64,000 nt of DNA. Source: JACCVG01 sp963790245 (GTDB lineage Bacteria > Actinomycetota > Thermoleophilia > Solirubrobacterales > Thermoleophilaceae). The stretch spans positions 496,001-560,000 of the forward strand of contig CAWBNP010000002.1 of assembly GCA_963790245.1 (NCBI GenBank), read 5' to 3'. Below the pieces are notes generated by a model. That model was not told where the DNA came from. It made no database searches and saw nothing but the letters and a program-made list of their open reading frames with translations. Positions 55,790 to 64,000 of this stretch are shown piece after piece. Numbering within the stretch: position 1 is the first letter of the stretch; each line of letters starts with the position of its first letter. Made by a program: the position numbers and the translations under genes.

Positions 55790-56754
55790 CTCAGCGACTG
55801 CTGGTAGACCGTGAAGCCGATCGCCGCGCAGATCGCCCCGACGATCCAGAACCGCAGGATGATCTTCGTCTCAGACCAGGCCATCAGCTCGAAGTGGTGA
55901 TGGACGGGTGCCATCAACAAGACCCGCCGCCGGAAGCGCTGAAACGCGAATACCTGGATCGCCACCGATAGCGCCTCGATCACGAAGATCCCACCGATTA
56001 CCAGCAGCAGGAGCTCGGTCTTGGTCATCACCGCGAGCGCCGCGATCGCGCCTCCGAGCCCGAGCGCGCCCGTATCCCCCATGAAAATCGCCGCCGGAAA
56101 CGAGTTGAACCACAGAAACCCGACGCAGGCCCCGACCAGGGACGCGCACAGCAGGGCGAGATCCTCCTGCCCGGTCGTGATGAAGGTCATCCCCGTGTAG
56201 GCCAGCAGCACGATCGCCGCGCAGCCGGCGGCGAGCCCGTCCAGTCCGTCGGTGAGGTTGACCCCGTTGGTCGCCCCGCCGAGCACGAGGAAGATCAGGA
56301 TCGGGTAGAGCAGGCCCAGGTCGAAAGTGACCCCGAGGGTCCGCGACTGCAGCGTCGGGTCGAGCCCGACGACCTCGACCGCGAGGTACCAGAGGCCGGC
56401 GGCGATCAGCGCCTGAGCGATCAGCTTGTGACGTGCCGACATCCCGAGTGAGCGGCGGCGGACGATCTTGGTCCAATCGTCGGCGAACCCGAGCGCGGCA
56501 CACGCGAGCGCCGTCCCGAAGACGGCGAGGCTGACGGCGTCGTAGCTCCCGAGGATCAGGAACGGAACGCCCACCGACAGGAAGATCAGGAGCCCACCCA
56601 TCGTCGGGGTGCCGGCCTTCGCGTGGTGGCCGGCCGGCCCGTCCTCACGTATGTGCTGACCGAACTCGCGGTCGGCGAGAAACCCGATGAACTTGGGACC
56701 GAGGAAGATGCAGATCAGCAGGGACGCCATCCCCGCGATCAGGATCTCCCCCAT
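55786..56754 (-). CDS. mraY: phospho-N-acetylmuramoyl-pentapeptide transferase
   Basis: Membrane enzyme making lipid I. 322 residues, intact, about ten membrane segments. Blocks: GPAGHHAKAGTPTMGGLLIF, CAALGFADDWTKIVRRRSLG (catalytic Asp pair), ATNGVNLTDGLDGLAAGCAA, FMGDTGALGLGGAIAALAVM and LLMAPVHHHFELMAWSETKI with RFW near the C-terminus. It follows murE directly; the gene that normally lies between, murF, is missing. Confidence 0.97.
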   Translation of the reverse strand: MGEILIAGMASLLICIFLGPKFIGFLADREFGQHIREDGPAGHHAKAGTPTMGGLLIFLSVGVPFLILGSYDAVSLAVFGTALACAALGFADDWTKIVRRRSLGMSARHKLIAQALIAAGLWYLAVEVVGLDPTLQSRTLGVTFDLGLLYPILIFLVLGGATNGVNLTDGLDGLAAGCAAIVLLAYTGMTFITTGQEDLALLCASLVGACVGFLWFNSFPAAIFMGDTGALGLGGAIAALAVMTKTELLLLVIGGIFVIEALSVAIQVFAFQRFRRRVLLMAPVHHHFELMAWSETKIILRFWIVGAICAAIGFTVYQQSLS

Positions 56755-56798
56755 CTAGGCGCTGGCCGCGGACGAACCGCTGTCGTGGGGCCGGTCGA

Positions 56799-58247
56799 TC
56801 ATCGGGGCGAGTATGGCGACTGGCCGTCCGCACCGGCCAGCGCACGCAGGGCCTCGCGGACCACGTCGCGATCGTCGAACGGCTCGATCCGGCCGGCCTC
56901 GAACTCCTGGCCCTGCTCGTGGCCCTTGCCCGCAACCACCACGATGTCGCCGCCGCGCGCGTCGGCCAGCGCGAACTCGATCGCCGCGCGCCGGTCGGGC
57001 TCGCGCTCGGCGCCGGTCGGGGCTCCCGCCATCACCTCGTCGATGATCCTCGCCGGATCCTCCGAGCGTGGGTTGTCAGAGGTCACGATCACGCGATCGG
57101 CCAGCGCCCCGGCGGCGGCGCCCATCAGCGGCCGCTTGGCGCGGTCGCGGTCTCCTCCGGCACCGAGCACGACGTGGAGCCGGCCGTCGGTCAGCTCGCG
57201 CGCCGCGCGCAGGACGTTTTCGACCGAATCGGGCGTATGCGCGTAGTCGACGAGCACGCCGAAATCCTGCCCTGCATCGACCGGCTCGAACCTCCCCGGC
57301 ACCCGTTCGGCGTCCGCCAGGGCCCCGGCCGCATCACCGAGCTCGACCCCGAGCTCGACGGCCGCGGCGATCGCGCCGAGGGCATTGAGGACGTTGAACC
57401 TGCCGGGAAGGCGCGTCCGGACCTCCACGGTCCCGCCAGGCGCCAAGCATCGAAAGCGCGATCCAGCCCAATCGAACCCGACCTCGACCGCGCGATAGTC
57501 GGCCGCATCCGAGTCGATGCCGAAGGTCTTCACGATGTCCAGCTCACCCGCCAGCCGCGCGCCGTACGGATCGTCGAGGTTGACGATCGACGGGCCGGGA
57601 GACTCGAACAGCTTCCGCTTCGCGAGGTAGTAGTCCTCCATCGACGGATGGAAGTCCAGATGCTCGGCGGTCAGGTTGGTGAAGACCCGGCAGCGAAACT
57701 CGACGCCGTCGGTCCGGCCCAGCGCGAGGGCATGGGAGGAGACCTCGATCGCAGCGGCGAGGTCGCCGGCCTCGACCATCCGGCGGAGCGACTCCTGGAT
57801 GTCGATCGCCTCGGGAGTGGTCCGCTGCACCGGCTCCTCCATCCCGCCCACGACCGACTTCACCGTGCCGAGCATGCCGGCGGGCACGCCGGCCGCGTCG
57901 AGCAGGTCGCGGACCAGGAACGCAGTCGTTGTCTTGCCGTTCGTCCCGGTGATTCCGCAGACAGCGAGCTGTCCGGATGGGTTCCCATGAAAGCGCGCCG
58001 CCAACGGCCCCATAGCCGCGCGCACGTCTGGCACGATCAGCTCGGGGACGCCGAGCGCGAGCGGCCGCTCGCAGACCAGCGCGCTCGCCCCCCGCTCAAC
58101 CGCCTCGGGGGCGAAATCGTGTCCATCGGCGTTGAATCCACGGACGCAGAAGAACAGCGTGCCCGGCCGCACCGCGCGGCTCGAATAGGCGAGCCCGCTC
58201 ACCGTCACAGAAGGGCCGTCGAGGCCGGTCAGCTCGCTCAACAGCAT
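56799..58247 (-). CDS. murE: UDP-MurNAc-tripeptide synthetase, probably meso-DAP-adding
   Basis: Adds the third stem residue. 482 residues, intact. P-loop AVCGITGTNGKTTTAFLVRD, then RTTPEAIDIQESLRRM, VFTNLTAEHLDFHPSMEDYY, LVDYAHTPDSVENVLRAARE and VIVTSDNPRSEDPARIIDEV. The DNPR motif is the known signature for meso-diaminopimelate, not lysine, so the wall is probably meso-DAP type. Starts 39 nt after the ftsI stop. Confidence 0.95.
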   Translation of the reverse strand: MLLSELTGLDGPSVTVSGLAYSSRAVRPGTLFFCVRGFNADGHDFAPEAVERGASALVCERPLALGVPELIVPDVRAAMGPLAARFHGNPSGQLAVCGITGTNGKTTTAFLVRDLLDAAGVPAGMLGTVKSVVGGMEEPVQRTTPEAIDIQESLRRMVEAGDLAAAIEVSSHALALGRTDGVEFRCRVFTNLTAEHLDFHPSMEDYYLAKRKLFESPGPSIVNLDDPYGARLAGELDIVKTFGIDSDAADYRAVEVGFDWAGSRFRCLAPGGTVEVRTRLPGRFNVLNALGAIAAAVELGVELGDAAGALADAERVPGRFEPVDAGQDFGVLVDYAHTPDSVENVLRAARELTDGRLHVVLGAGGDRDRAKRPLMGAAAGALADRVIVTSDNPRSEDPARIIDEVMAGAPTGAEREPDRRAAIEFALADARGGDIVVVAGKGHEQGQEFEAGRIEPFDDRDVVREALRALAGADGQSPYSPR

Positions 58248-58285
58248 CGAGCCGAGTCTATTCCGGCGGAAGACGTCCGAGCTGA

Positions 58286-59926
58286 CTAGTCGGGCGCGAT
58301 CTGCAGGTAGGGCAGGGCGAACTCGACGATTTTCTCGAACGCCGGGGCGGCGACCTCTCCGCCGTAGTAGCTGCCCTGCGGCTCGTCGACCGCGATCGCG
58401 ACCAGCAACTCGGGCTTGCGGGCCGGCGCAAAGCCGACGAACGACCCGACAAAAGCTGTGTCGGAGTACCCGCCGTAGCCGTCGGGCTTCTCCGCCGTTC
58501 CCGTCTTTCCGGCGATCCGGTAGCCGTCGATCGAGGCCTCGGATGCGGTTCCGCCGACCGCCAGCACCCCTTCGAGCATCTTCGCGACCCGCTTGGCCGT
58601 CTGCCCCGAGACGACACGACGAGATTCGGGCGCGGAGCCGGCGATTACGTGCGGGGTCGCCATCACGCCGCCGTTGGCGATCGCCGCGTAGGCGGCCGCG
58701 AGCTGGACCTGCGTCACCGCGAGCCCCTGACCGAGCGGGAGGTTGCCCATCGTGGAGCCGGAGTAGTCCTTCGGGTCGAGCGTGATTCCGCTTGCCTCGC
58801 CCGGTACATCGATCCCCGTTCCGGCCCCGAAGCCGAACTCACGGACCCACGCGTCGAACCGCTCAGCACCCAGCAGCAGGCCGATCTTGACCGCGCCGAC
58901 GTTGGAGGACTGAGCGAGGATCTGGGCGACGCTCAACGACACCGTGCCGCGATCGTGCGACTCACCGATCTCACGGTCGGCGACCTGGATTACGGGCGGG
59001 AGGTCGAACATCGTCGCCGGCTTGACGAGACTCTCCTCGAGCGCCCCCGCGACGGTGATCGCTTTAAAGGTCGAGCCGGGCTCGTAACTCGCGGCCACGG
59101 TTCGGTTCTGACGGTCGTACTCCGACGCCTCGCCGAACACCTCCGGATCGACCGCCGGCCAGTTTGCCATCGCGAGGATCTCGCCGTTGGCCGGATTCAT
59201 CACGAGCGCAGTTGCTCCCGTCGGGGAGTACTTCTCACCGACCCCGGCCAGGACTTCCTCGGTCCAGGCCTGGATCGGGGTGTCGATCGTCAGCTCGATG
59301 TCCTGCCCCGGAACGGCGGCCTCGTGCTCCTCGATCGAGATCGCCTTGCCGAGCGCGTCCTTGACGACGCTCTGCCGGCCCTCGGAGCCGTGCAGCAGCT
59401 CCTCCTGGCTCTGCTCGATTCCCGCAAGCCCGAAGCCGTCGACCCCGACCGACCCGAGCAGCTGACCCGCGAGGTCTCCCTGCGGATACACCCGCCGGGC
59501 CTCGACCAGGGTCTCGATGCCCTCGATCTCGAGCTTCTCCACAGCCGAGCCCTGGTCAGGCGGCAGCCGGCGCGCGACATAGACGAAGCCGCGGCCGGGC
59601 TCGGTGAGCTTGGCCTGGACCTCCGGGGCGCTGAGACCGACATGAGGCGCGAGCTGCACGGCCGCATCTTCCGGATCTGCGATCAGGAAGGGGTTCGCGA
59701 AGACGGTGATCGCGTCCTCGGAGACCGCCAGTTCCTTGCCGTCGCGGTCGAAGATCGTTCCCCGTCGGGCGGGGATCACGAGCTCGGCCTCCTGCTGGGA
59801 GGCCGCCCGCGATCCGAGCTCATCTGCCTTGACCCCGCCCAGCCATGCGGCGCGGCCGAGCGCGCCGATCAGCAGGAACAGGAAGATCGCGAACAGCAGG
59901 CCAATCCTGCGGTTGACCAGTGGCAT
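58286..59926 (-). CDS. ftsI: septal penicillin-binding protein (FtsI/PBP2b-like)
   Basis: Class B transpeptidase working with FtsW. About 546 residues from ATG 59926, chosen because AGGA lies 7 nt upstream right after the FtsL stop. A membrane anchor (IGLLFAIFLFLLIGALGRAA) is followed by a dimerisation domain (RGTIFDRDGKELAVSEDAIT). Active-site motifs are SYEPGSTFKAITVAG (SxxK), SSNVGAVKIG (SxN) and IAGKTGTAEKPDGYG (KTG). No PASTA domains. Confidence 0.94.
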   Translation of the reverse strand: MPLVNRRIGLLFAIFLFLLIGALGRAAWLGGVKADELGSRAASQQEAELVIPARRGTIFDRDGKELAVSEDAITVFANPFLIADPEDAAVQLAPHVGLSAPEVQAKLTEPGRGFVYVARRLPPDQGSAVEKLEIEGIETLVEARRVYPQGDLAGQLLGSVGVDGFGLAGIEQSQEELLHGSEGRQSVVKDALGKAISIEEHEAAVPGQDIELTIDTPIQAWTEEVLAGVGEKYSPTGATALVMNPANGEILAMANWPAVDPEVFGEASEYDRQNRTVAASYEPGSTFKAITVAGALEESLVKPATMFDLPPVIQVADREIGESHDRGTVSLSVAQILAQSSNVGAVKIGLLLGAERFDAWVREFGFGAGTGIDVPGEASGITLDPKDYSGSTMGNLPLGQGLAVTQVQLAAAYAAIANGGVMATPHVIAGSAPESRRVVSGQTAKRVAKMLEGVLAVGGTASEASIDGYRIAGKTGTAEKPDGYGGYSDTAFVGSFVGFAPARKPELLVAIAVDEPQGSYYGGEVAAPAFEKIVEFALPYLQIAPD

Positions 59927-59933
59927 CAGATCC

Positions 59934-60785
59934 TCATGGTGGGCCACCGCCGGCTGGCGTGGCCATGGCAGCGGGCGTCAGCGGACGCGCTTCCGGCTCG
60001 GGCTCGGCGACAGGAACGAGCGGATCGGCGAGCGGATCCTCCGCCGGAACGGTCGGCGCGAGCGCGTCGAGCGTCGCCAGCGCAGCGGCGCCATCTGCGG
60101 TGCCGTTGGTCTGGACGTAGCGGATGTCACCCGGAGCCGGCCGGACGAAGCCGCGCTTCGCGGCTTTCTTCTCGATCCGGTCCGGCGCCGCCAGCTTGGC
60201 TACCTCCTGGCGCAGCAATGAGTTTTCGCGCCGCAGCTCGCTCGAGCGCTCGCCCATCCCGGCGATCCCCGAGTTCACTTCGAGCAACGAGACGTTCAGG
60301 AAGACGATTCCCGCGAGCAGCGCACCCACGCAGGCGACCCAGCAGCGACCGCGCAGAACGCGATCGAGCAGCCCGAGGGGAGCGTGGACGACCTGCGCGC
60401 GGGCGTTCTGGCGCAGCGCGCCCCGCGCGACCTTGCGCTGGGCCCTGCGCAGCGACTTGGTCGAGCCGGCGGTGCGTGCGGTGCCCGTCGGCGTACCTCC
60501 GGATCCGCGCGACCGAGTCCGGCGAGCGGGCTTGACGGTCTTGGGCGCGACCGGCTTGGAGGCCGGCCGGCGGCGACCAGTTTTAGGCGCGGCCTTGACG
60601 ACGGCCTTCGGGGCCTTGGTTCGCGCGGACGGCGTGGGAGTCGCCGACCGCTTTCCTCGCGATGTCATTTGGGGGGAAGGCGCGAATGCTGCCGGGGCCT
60701 GCGCGGCCGAGGAGCTGCCCCGGCGCCGGGCCGCGACCGTGCGCGCCTCCATCTCCGGGATCAAAGCCGCGGCGGCGCGCGACAT
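59934..60785 (-). CDS. ftsL: FtsL/DivIC-like division protein with long basic tail
   Basis: Bitopic protein in the ftsL position between rsmH and ftsI. 283 residues. Residues 1-170 are a disordered Lys/Arg/Ala/Pro-rich cytoplasmic tail (ARTKAPKAVVKAAPKTGRRR and similar). One membrane segment (CWVACVGALLAGIVFLNVSL, about 183-203) and a short coiled coil (ERSSELRRENSLLRQEVAKL) follow, then a Pro/Glu/Ala tail. Typical FtsL is about 100-120 residues, so both ends are extended. ATG 60785 overlaps the rsmH stop (TGATG). Confidence 0.8.
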   Translation of the reverse strand: MSRAAAALIPEMEARTVAARRRGSSSAAQAPAAFAPSPQMTSRGKRSATPTPSARTKAPKAVVKAAPKTGRRRPASKPVAPKTVKPARRTRSRGSGGTPTGTARTAGSTKSLRRAQRKVARGALRQNARAQVVHAPLGLLDRVLRGRCWVACVGALLAGIVFLNVSLLEVNSGIAGMGERSSELRRENSLLRQEVAKLAAPDRIEKKAAKRGFVRPAPGDIRYVQTNGTADGAAALATLDALAPTVPAEDPLADPLVPVAEPEPEARPLTPAAMATPAGGGPP

Positions 60786-61732
60786 CAGCCGTTCACCTCT
60801 CCGAGTCTGCGCGCTACTCGCAAGCGGCCCGATCGTGCGCGAGCGTTCTGAGCGATCTCGCCGGACGTCGGAGCGACGGCCCGGCGCGTGATCGGATCGG
60901 CCTCGGGATCGTGGCCACACACGCAGATTGGAAGGTCCGGCGGACAGATACATCCCCGGGCACGTTCGGCGAGGAACTGCTTGACCCTGCGGTCCTCTAG
61001 CGAGTGGAACGAGATCGCGGCAAATCGCCCGTCCGCGCGCAGCAGCGCCCAGGCGCTCGGCAGTGCCCGCTCGAGCGCGTCGAGCTCGCCGTTGACGGCG
61101 ATTCGCAGCGCCTGGAAGACGCGGCGCGCCGGGTGTCCGCCCGCGAAATGTGACGGCGTCGGGGTTGCGGCCTTGATGATCTCGACCAGCGCGTGGGTCG
61201 TCGCGATCGGCTTGCGCTCGCGCTCGCGCACGATTGAGCGCGCGATCTGGCGCGAGTACCGCTCCTCGCCGTAGGTGAAGAAGACCTGCGCGAGCTGACG
61301 TTCCTCCCAGCCGTTGACGATCGCACGCGCGTCGAGCTCCTGGTTCGTGTCCATCCGCATGTCCAACGGCGCGTCGTAGGCGTAGGAGAACCCTCGCTCC
61401 CAGCTGTCGATCTGGGGTGAGGAAAGGCCGAGATCCATGTAGACGACGTCGGCGCGCAAACCCTCGCCGAACAGCAGCTCGAGCGCGTCGGCGAAGTTTG
61501 CGGCGATGAAGCGGGCCTCGCAGTCAAGCTCGCCAGCGAGTCGGTCGAACCGCTCCTCGGCGGCCGGATCGCGGTCGATGCAGACCAGCGTCCCGGCCGG
61601 GCCGATCCGGCCGGCCATCAGCTCGGCGTGACCGCCGGCTCCGAAGGTGCAGTCGACGACGGTCTCGCCCGCGGCCGGCGCGGTCAGGTCGATCAGCTCG
61701 CCGGCGAGAACGGGGACGTGCGCGCGAGTCAT
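60785..61732 (-). CDS. rsmH: 16S rRNA (cytosine-1402-N4)-methyltransferase
   Basis: SAM-dependent methylation of C1402 in the decoding centre. About 315 residues. The start is ATG 61732 (MTRAHVPVLAGELIDLTAPA), one base after the mraZ stop. Blocks: VVDCTFGAGGHAELMAGRIG, DVVYMDLGLSSPQIDSWERG, FSYAYDAPLDMRMDTN, PARRVFQALRIAVNGELDAL and FAAISFHSLEDRRVKQFLAE. Confidence 0.96.
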   Translation of the reverse strand: MTRAHVPVLAGELIDLTAPAAGETVVDCTFGAGGHAELMAGRIGPAGTLVCIDRDPAAEERFDRLAGELDCEARFIAANFADALELLFGEGLRADVVYMDLGLSSPQIDSWERGFSYAYDAPLDMRMDTNQELDARAIVNGWEERQLAQVFFTYGEERYSRQIARSIVRERERKPIATTHALVEIIKAATPTPSHFAGGHPARRVFQALRIAVNGELDALERALPSAWALLRADGRFAAISFHSLEDRRVKQFLAERARGCICPPDLPICVCGHDPEADPITRRAVAPTSGEIAQNARARSGRLRVARRLGEVNG

Positions 61733-61733
61733 G

Positions 61734-62162
61734 TCAAGCAGTGTGGCCAAGCCCGCCCACGATCTGCTCGATGTCCGTGCTGTCCTGCGCGGCCTCCCAA
61801 GACTCGGGATTCCAGATCTCGATGTAGTCCTTGCAGCCGACGATCAGGACCTTCTTCTCGATGCTCGCGTAGTCGAGCAGGACGGACTCGATCCTCACCC
61901 GCCCCGAGGCATCGAGGTCGAGCTCGAACGCATGGCTGTTGAACTGGCGCCGGATGTCGCGGTGCTCCGCGCTGAACGGACGCACGCCGTCAAGGACGCG
62001 CTCCTGAATCTCATCGAACGCGTCGGGCGGGAAGATCGTGATGCAGCGGTCGACGCCGCGCGATACGACGAGGCCGTCGGCAAGTTGGGCGCGGAACTTG
62101 GGTGGCAAGTTGACCCGGTTCTTCGCGTCCAGCGAGTAGTCGTACTGACCCCTGAAAGCCAC
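61734..62162 (-). CDS. mraZ: transcriptional regulator MraZ
   Basis: AbrB-fold regulator that represses its own dcw operon in bacteria studied. 142 residues from GTG 62162, matching the family length. AFRGQYDYSLDAKNRVNLPP, KFRAQLADGLVVSRGVDRCI, LDLDASGRVRIESVLLDYAS and EIWNPESWEA show the two MraZ half-domains. First gene of the cluster; three GTGGG-type boxes spaced by 10 nt lie upstream. Confidence 0.96.
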   Translation of the reverse strand: MAFRGQYDYSLDAKNRVNLPPKFRAQLADGLVVSRGVDRCITIFPPDAFDEIQERVLDGVRPFSAEHRDIRRQFNSHAFELDLDASGRVRIESVLLDYASIEKKVLIVGCKDYIEIWNPESWEAAQDSTDIEQIVGGLGHTA

Positions 62163-62205
62163 GTTGATCGGAGCTCTCTCTCCTCCCGTGGACAATGAAA
62201 ACTCA

Positions 62206-62244
62206 ACCGGGGTGGTGGAGTGGGAGGAGCCCCACCACCCCGGT
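62206..62244. promoter_or_regulatory. 13-bp perfect inverted repeat in the mraZ leader
   Basis: ACCGGGGTGGTGG and CCACCACCCCGGT pair perfectly around a 13-nt loop. It sits between the mraZ promoter boxes and the GTG start, inside the expected 5' leader. T-rich bases follow on each strand. It may be an attenuator, an mRNA stabiliser, or additional MraZ-type GTGG boxes. Confidence 0.55.
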
Positions 62245-62261
62245 CTTTTCGAGAAGGCGCG

Positions 62262-62296
62262 GCCACTATAACCCACTCACCCCCACTTTTGGACAA
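62262..62296 (-). promoter_or_regulatory. MraZ boxes overlapping the dcw promoter
   Basis: Minus strand: GTGGG (62282-62286), GTGGG (62272-62276) and GTGGC (62262-62266), each exactly 10 nt apart, the spacing known for MraZ operators. They overlap a likely promoter: TTGTCC (62291-62296) with GTTATA/TATAGT near 62265-62272. Self-repression of the cluster is expected from studied MraZ proteins. Confidence 0.7.
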
Positions 62297-62468
62297 TTTC
62301 CTCCACCATCCGTCCGCCGAGGGTGGTAGCCGGGGGCCTGCGGGGCTCCGATCCCTGTCCCAGAGCGGAACCAAAGCGGTGGGTCGCTGGTGGCCAGGTA
62401 CTTGTCCGCGAGCCCGATTCGAACCTCCTGCTGCAAGCTCACTTGCAATCCGTCCTCGAGCTGCCCGT

Positions 62469-63353
62469 TTACAGGAGCGGCAAGCCGCCGCCGTCGGCGA
62501 GCGCGACGACCAGCGCCGCGGCGATGATCAGGAGCACCGACGGCACGAGCATCAGCGCCACGACGAGCTGGATCTTCGGCGCGGCCCGAGCCGACCGCTC
62601 CCGGATCTTCCGGGCGCGGGCTGCGCGGGCGTCGCGCGCCTGTGCAGCCAAGGTCGCCGCCAGTGGGGCGCCATGGATCAGCGCCCGATTCAAGGCCGCC
62701 ACGAACGCGGTCACCTCGGGCTGCGGCAGCCGGCCCGATAGTCCGGTCAGTGCCGAGGACAGTGGCACGCCGAGCTCCGTGGCCGCGGCAACGGACCGGA
62801 GCTCAGACGCCAGCAGGCCCGCCGAGCGCTGCGAGACCTCGGCGAGGGCCGCGCGCAGGCCGAGACCGGCCTGCACCGAGACGCGCAGCAGGTCCAGCAC
62901 GGCGGGCAGTTGCGTTCTGACCTGCTCTGCCCGCGCAGCCGCCCTCCGCGCAAGGACCAGATCCGGCGCGAAGAACAGCGCCGCGGGCAAGCCGGCCAGC
63001 AGGAGCAGCCCGAGGCGGCCCGGAAGCAACGGGCCGACGATCAGGGCAGCGGCGCCGCCGGCGAGCGCAGATCCCGCCTTCAGGCCCATCAGCGAGCCGG
63101 GGTCAAGTCTTCCCCGACCGTCGCCGTCGAGACCTGCCGCGCGGATCTGAGCGGCGAGCTCTCGCGGGACCGATCGGTCGCGGCCTCCGCCGAGCACCCG
63201 CGCCAGCCGGGCCATGCGCACGACGAGCGGCGCCTTTCCGGCACGCGCTGACCGGCCTCCGCGGGCGAGAGCGATCGCCGCGGGCGCGGCCAGCATCCCG
63301 ATGCCCAGGGCCCCAAGCGCACCCGCCGCGAACGCGAGCGGTCCGGCGCTCAT
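62469..63353 (-). CDS. TadC-like type II secretion F-domain protein
   Basis: Inner-membrane platform protein of a Flp/Tad pilus system. 294 residues, intact. Several membrane segments at each end and a central T2SSF domain (LPAVLDLLRVSVQAGLGLRA, ALAEVSQRSAGLLASELRSV, FVAALNRALIHGAPLAATLA). ATGA overlap with the TadB-like gene upstream. The 306 nt between mraZ and this stop hold the boxes and hairpin already listed and, at 62297-62468, nothing I can support. Confidence 0.85.
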   Translation of the reverse strand: MSAGPLAFAAGALGALGIGMLAAPAAIALARGGRSARAGKAPLVVRMARLARVLGGGRDRSVPRELAAQIRAAGLDGDGRGRLDPGSLMGLKAGSALAGGAAALIVGPLLPGRLGLLLLAGLPAALFFAPDLVLARRAAARAEQVRTQLPAVLDLLRVSVQAGLGLRAALAEVSQRSAGLLASELRSVAAATELGVPLSSALTGLSGRLPQPEVTAFVAALNRALIHGAPLAATLAAQARDARAARARKIRERSARAAPKIQLVVALMLVPSVLLIIAAALVVALADGGGLPLL

Positions 63354-64000
63354 AGCCCCGCCCGGCTGAGGCGGCGAATCGAGATTGCCGCGACCACCTG
63401 CAGGACTGTCGCGACGAACAACAGCCAGACCGCGATCAGGTTCCCGAACAGCGAACCGATGAACCCCGGGCTCGCAGCCTCGGCCACGAGCGCGCCACCG
63501 AGCGGCAGCAGCACGACGAGTGTTCCTGTGAAGCGAGCCTGAGCCGTCGCCGCGCGCGCCTCACCGGCGAGCCGGGTGTTGTCCTCAAAAGCCAGTGACA
63601 ACTCCCGCAACAATCGCGCGAGATCCCCGCCCACGCGGCGCTGCATGACGATCGCTGCGGCAAGCGCATCGAACTCGTGCGTTGCGGCACGCCGCCTCAG
63701 GCCGTCGATCGTCACCTCGGTATGAGCACCAAGCGCGAGCTCTGCGCCGACCCGCTCCAGTTCAATCGCGACCGGGCCGCTGAGGCCGTGGCGCACCTGC
63801 GCAATCGCGCCTCTGACGGAATGGCCGCCGGCGATCGCGTCCGCGAGCGCGAGCGCCAAGTGAGGAGCGGCCTGCGCGAGCGCCGTGCGGTACCGCTCCC
63901 GGCGCCAGGCGAGCAGCCGCGCGACGGCGAGCGGGCCCGCCAGCGCGACGAGCAGCCCGATCAGGACGCCCCCGGCGAGCAGTCCGGCCGCGAACAGCAA
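63350..64000 (-). CDS. TadB-like type II secretion F-domain protein, cut by window edge
   Basis: Second Flp/Tad platform protein. 216 residues visible; the frame is open to the window edge (a TTG sits at 64000), so the true start probably lies outside. T2SSF pieces: LALALADAIAGGHSVRGAIA, AAIVMQRRVGGDLARLLREL and SLAFEDNTRLAGEARAATAQ, then two C-terminal membrane segments. Upstream partners (TadA ATPase, CpaB) would be expected beyond the window. Confidence 0.83.
   Translation of the reverse strand: MLFAAGLLAGGVLIGLLVALAGPLAVARLLAWRRERYRTALAQAAPHLALALADAIAGGHSVRGAIAQVRHGLSGPVAIELERVGAELALGAHTEVTIDGLRRRAATHEFDALAAAIVMQRRVGGDLARLLRELSLAFEDNTRLAGEARAATAQARFTGTLVVLLPLGGALVAEAASPGFIGSLFGNLIAVWLLFVATVLQVVAAISIRRLSRAGL

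Noticed and set aside
58649..60535. Plus-strand open frame of 628 codons opposite ftsI and ftsL
   Set aside because: Shadow of the real minus-strand genes; no recognisable domain or ribosome site.
62411..62430. GGTTCGAATC on the minus strand, like a tRNA T-loop
   Set aside because: The flanking bases do not form a T-stem, and no acceptor, D or anticodon arms are found.

Overview
This is a G+C-rich stretch packed with housekeeping genes, nearly all on the minus strand. The gene order (trmD/KH/rpsP/ffh; smc-rnc-acpP-plsX-rpmF; recG-rsmD-coaD; mraZ...ftsZ without ftsA) and several protein details point to an actinobacterium. Details include a DivIVA-like coiled-coil protein beside coaD, a murE DNPR motif typical of meso-diaminopimelate peptidoglycan, and an FtsZ tail ending in IDIPDFLK. 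The class Thermoleophilia (Solirubrobacterales-like) is my best guess, but that is inference. No phage, plasmid, CRISPR, rRNA or tRNA was found.

Layout, left to right. 0-9.7 kb: translation, export and chromosome genes (trmD 5' end, KH protein, rpsP, ffh, SPFH/NfeD pair, ftsY, smc, rnc) and fatty-acid genes (acpP, plsX, rpmF, DUF177). 9.7-16.5 kb: a patatin-like hydrolase, a DivIVA-like protein, coaD, rsmD, recG, a FakA-like DAK2 protein and rpmB. 16.5-21.2 kb: riboflavin operon ribD-ribE-ribBA-ribH, a zinc-ribbon protein and fmt. 21.2-25.9 kb: two tandem secreted paralogues of unknown function, def, priA and a PH-domain membrane protein. 25.9-37 kb: metK, der, cmk and an aromatic amino-acid operon (aroA, tyrA, aroF, hisC, aroH) containing a heparinase-like lyase, then rluB. 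37-42.3 kb: rlmN, small exported or membrane proteins, a metallopeptidase, scpB-scpA and a GtrA protein. 42.3-47.7 kb: trpS and the glycine cleavage operon. 47.8-62.3 kb: the division/cell-wall (dcw) cluster from ftsZ back to mraZ, with murB inserted and murF missing. 62.4-64 kb: two Tad/type II secretion F-domain membrane proteins.

The sequence carries many single-base frameshifts, mostly in 1-21 kb and 46.6-50.8 kb, and they hit essential genes. These look like assembly or read errors rather than pseudogenes, so such genes are given as one feature with the breaks noted.

The most interesting non-coding signals are: a roughly 100-nt structured element present twice (10.7 and 47.7 kb), whose helices covary while its internal loop is constant; a 161-nt rod-like inverted repeat between scpA and gtrA; and a possible Tyr/Trp/Phe leader peptide plus hairpin before the DAHP synthase gene. 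In the proteins, SMC seems far too short for a normal hinge, and RNase III lacks two usual metal ligands.
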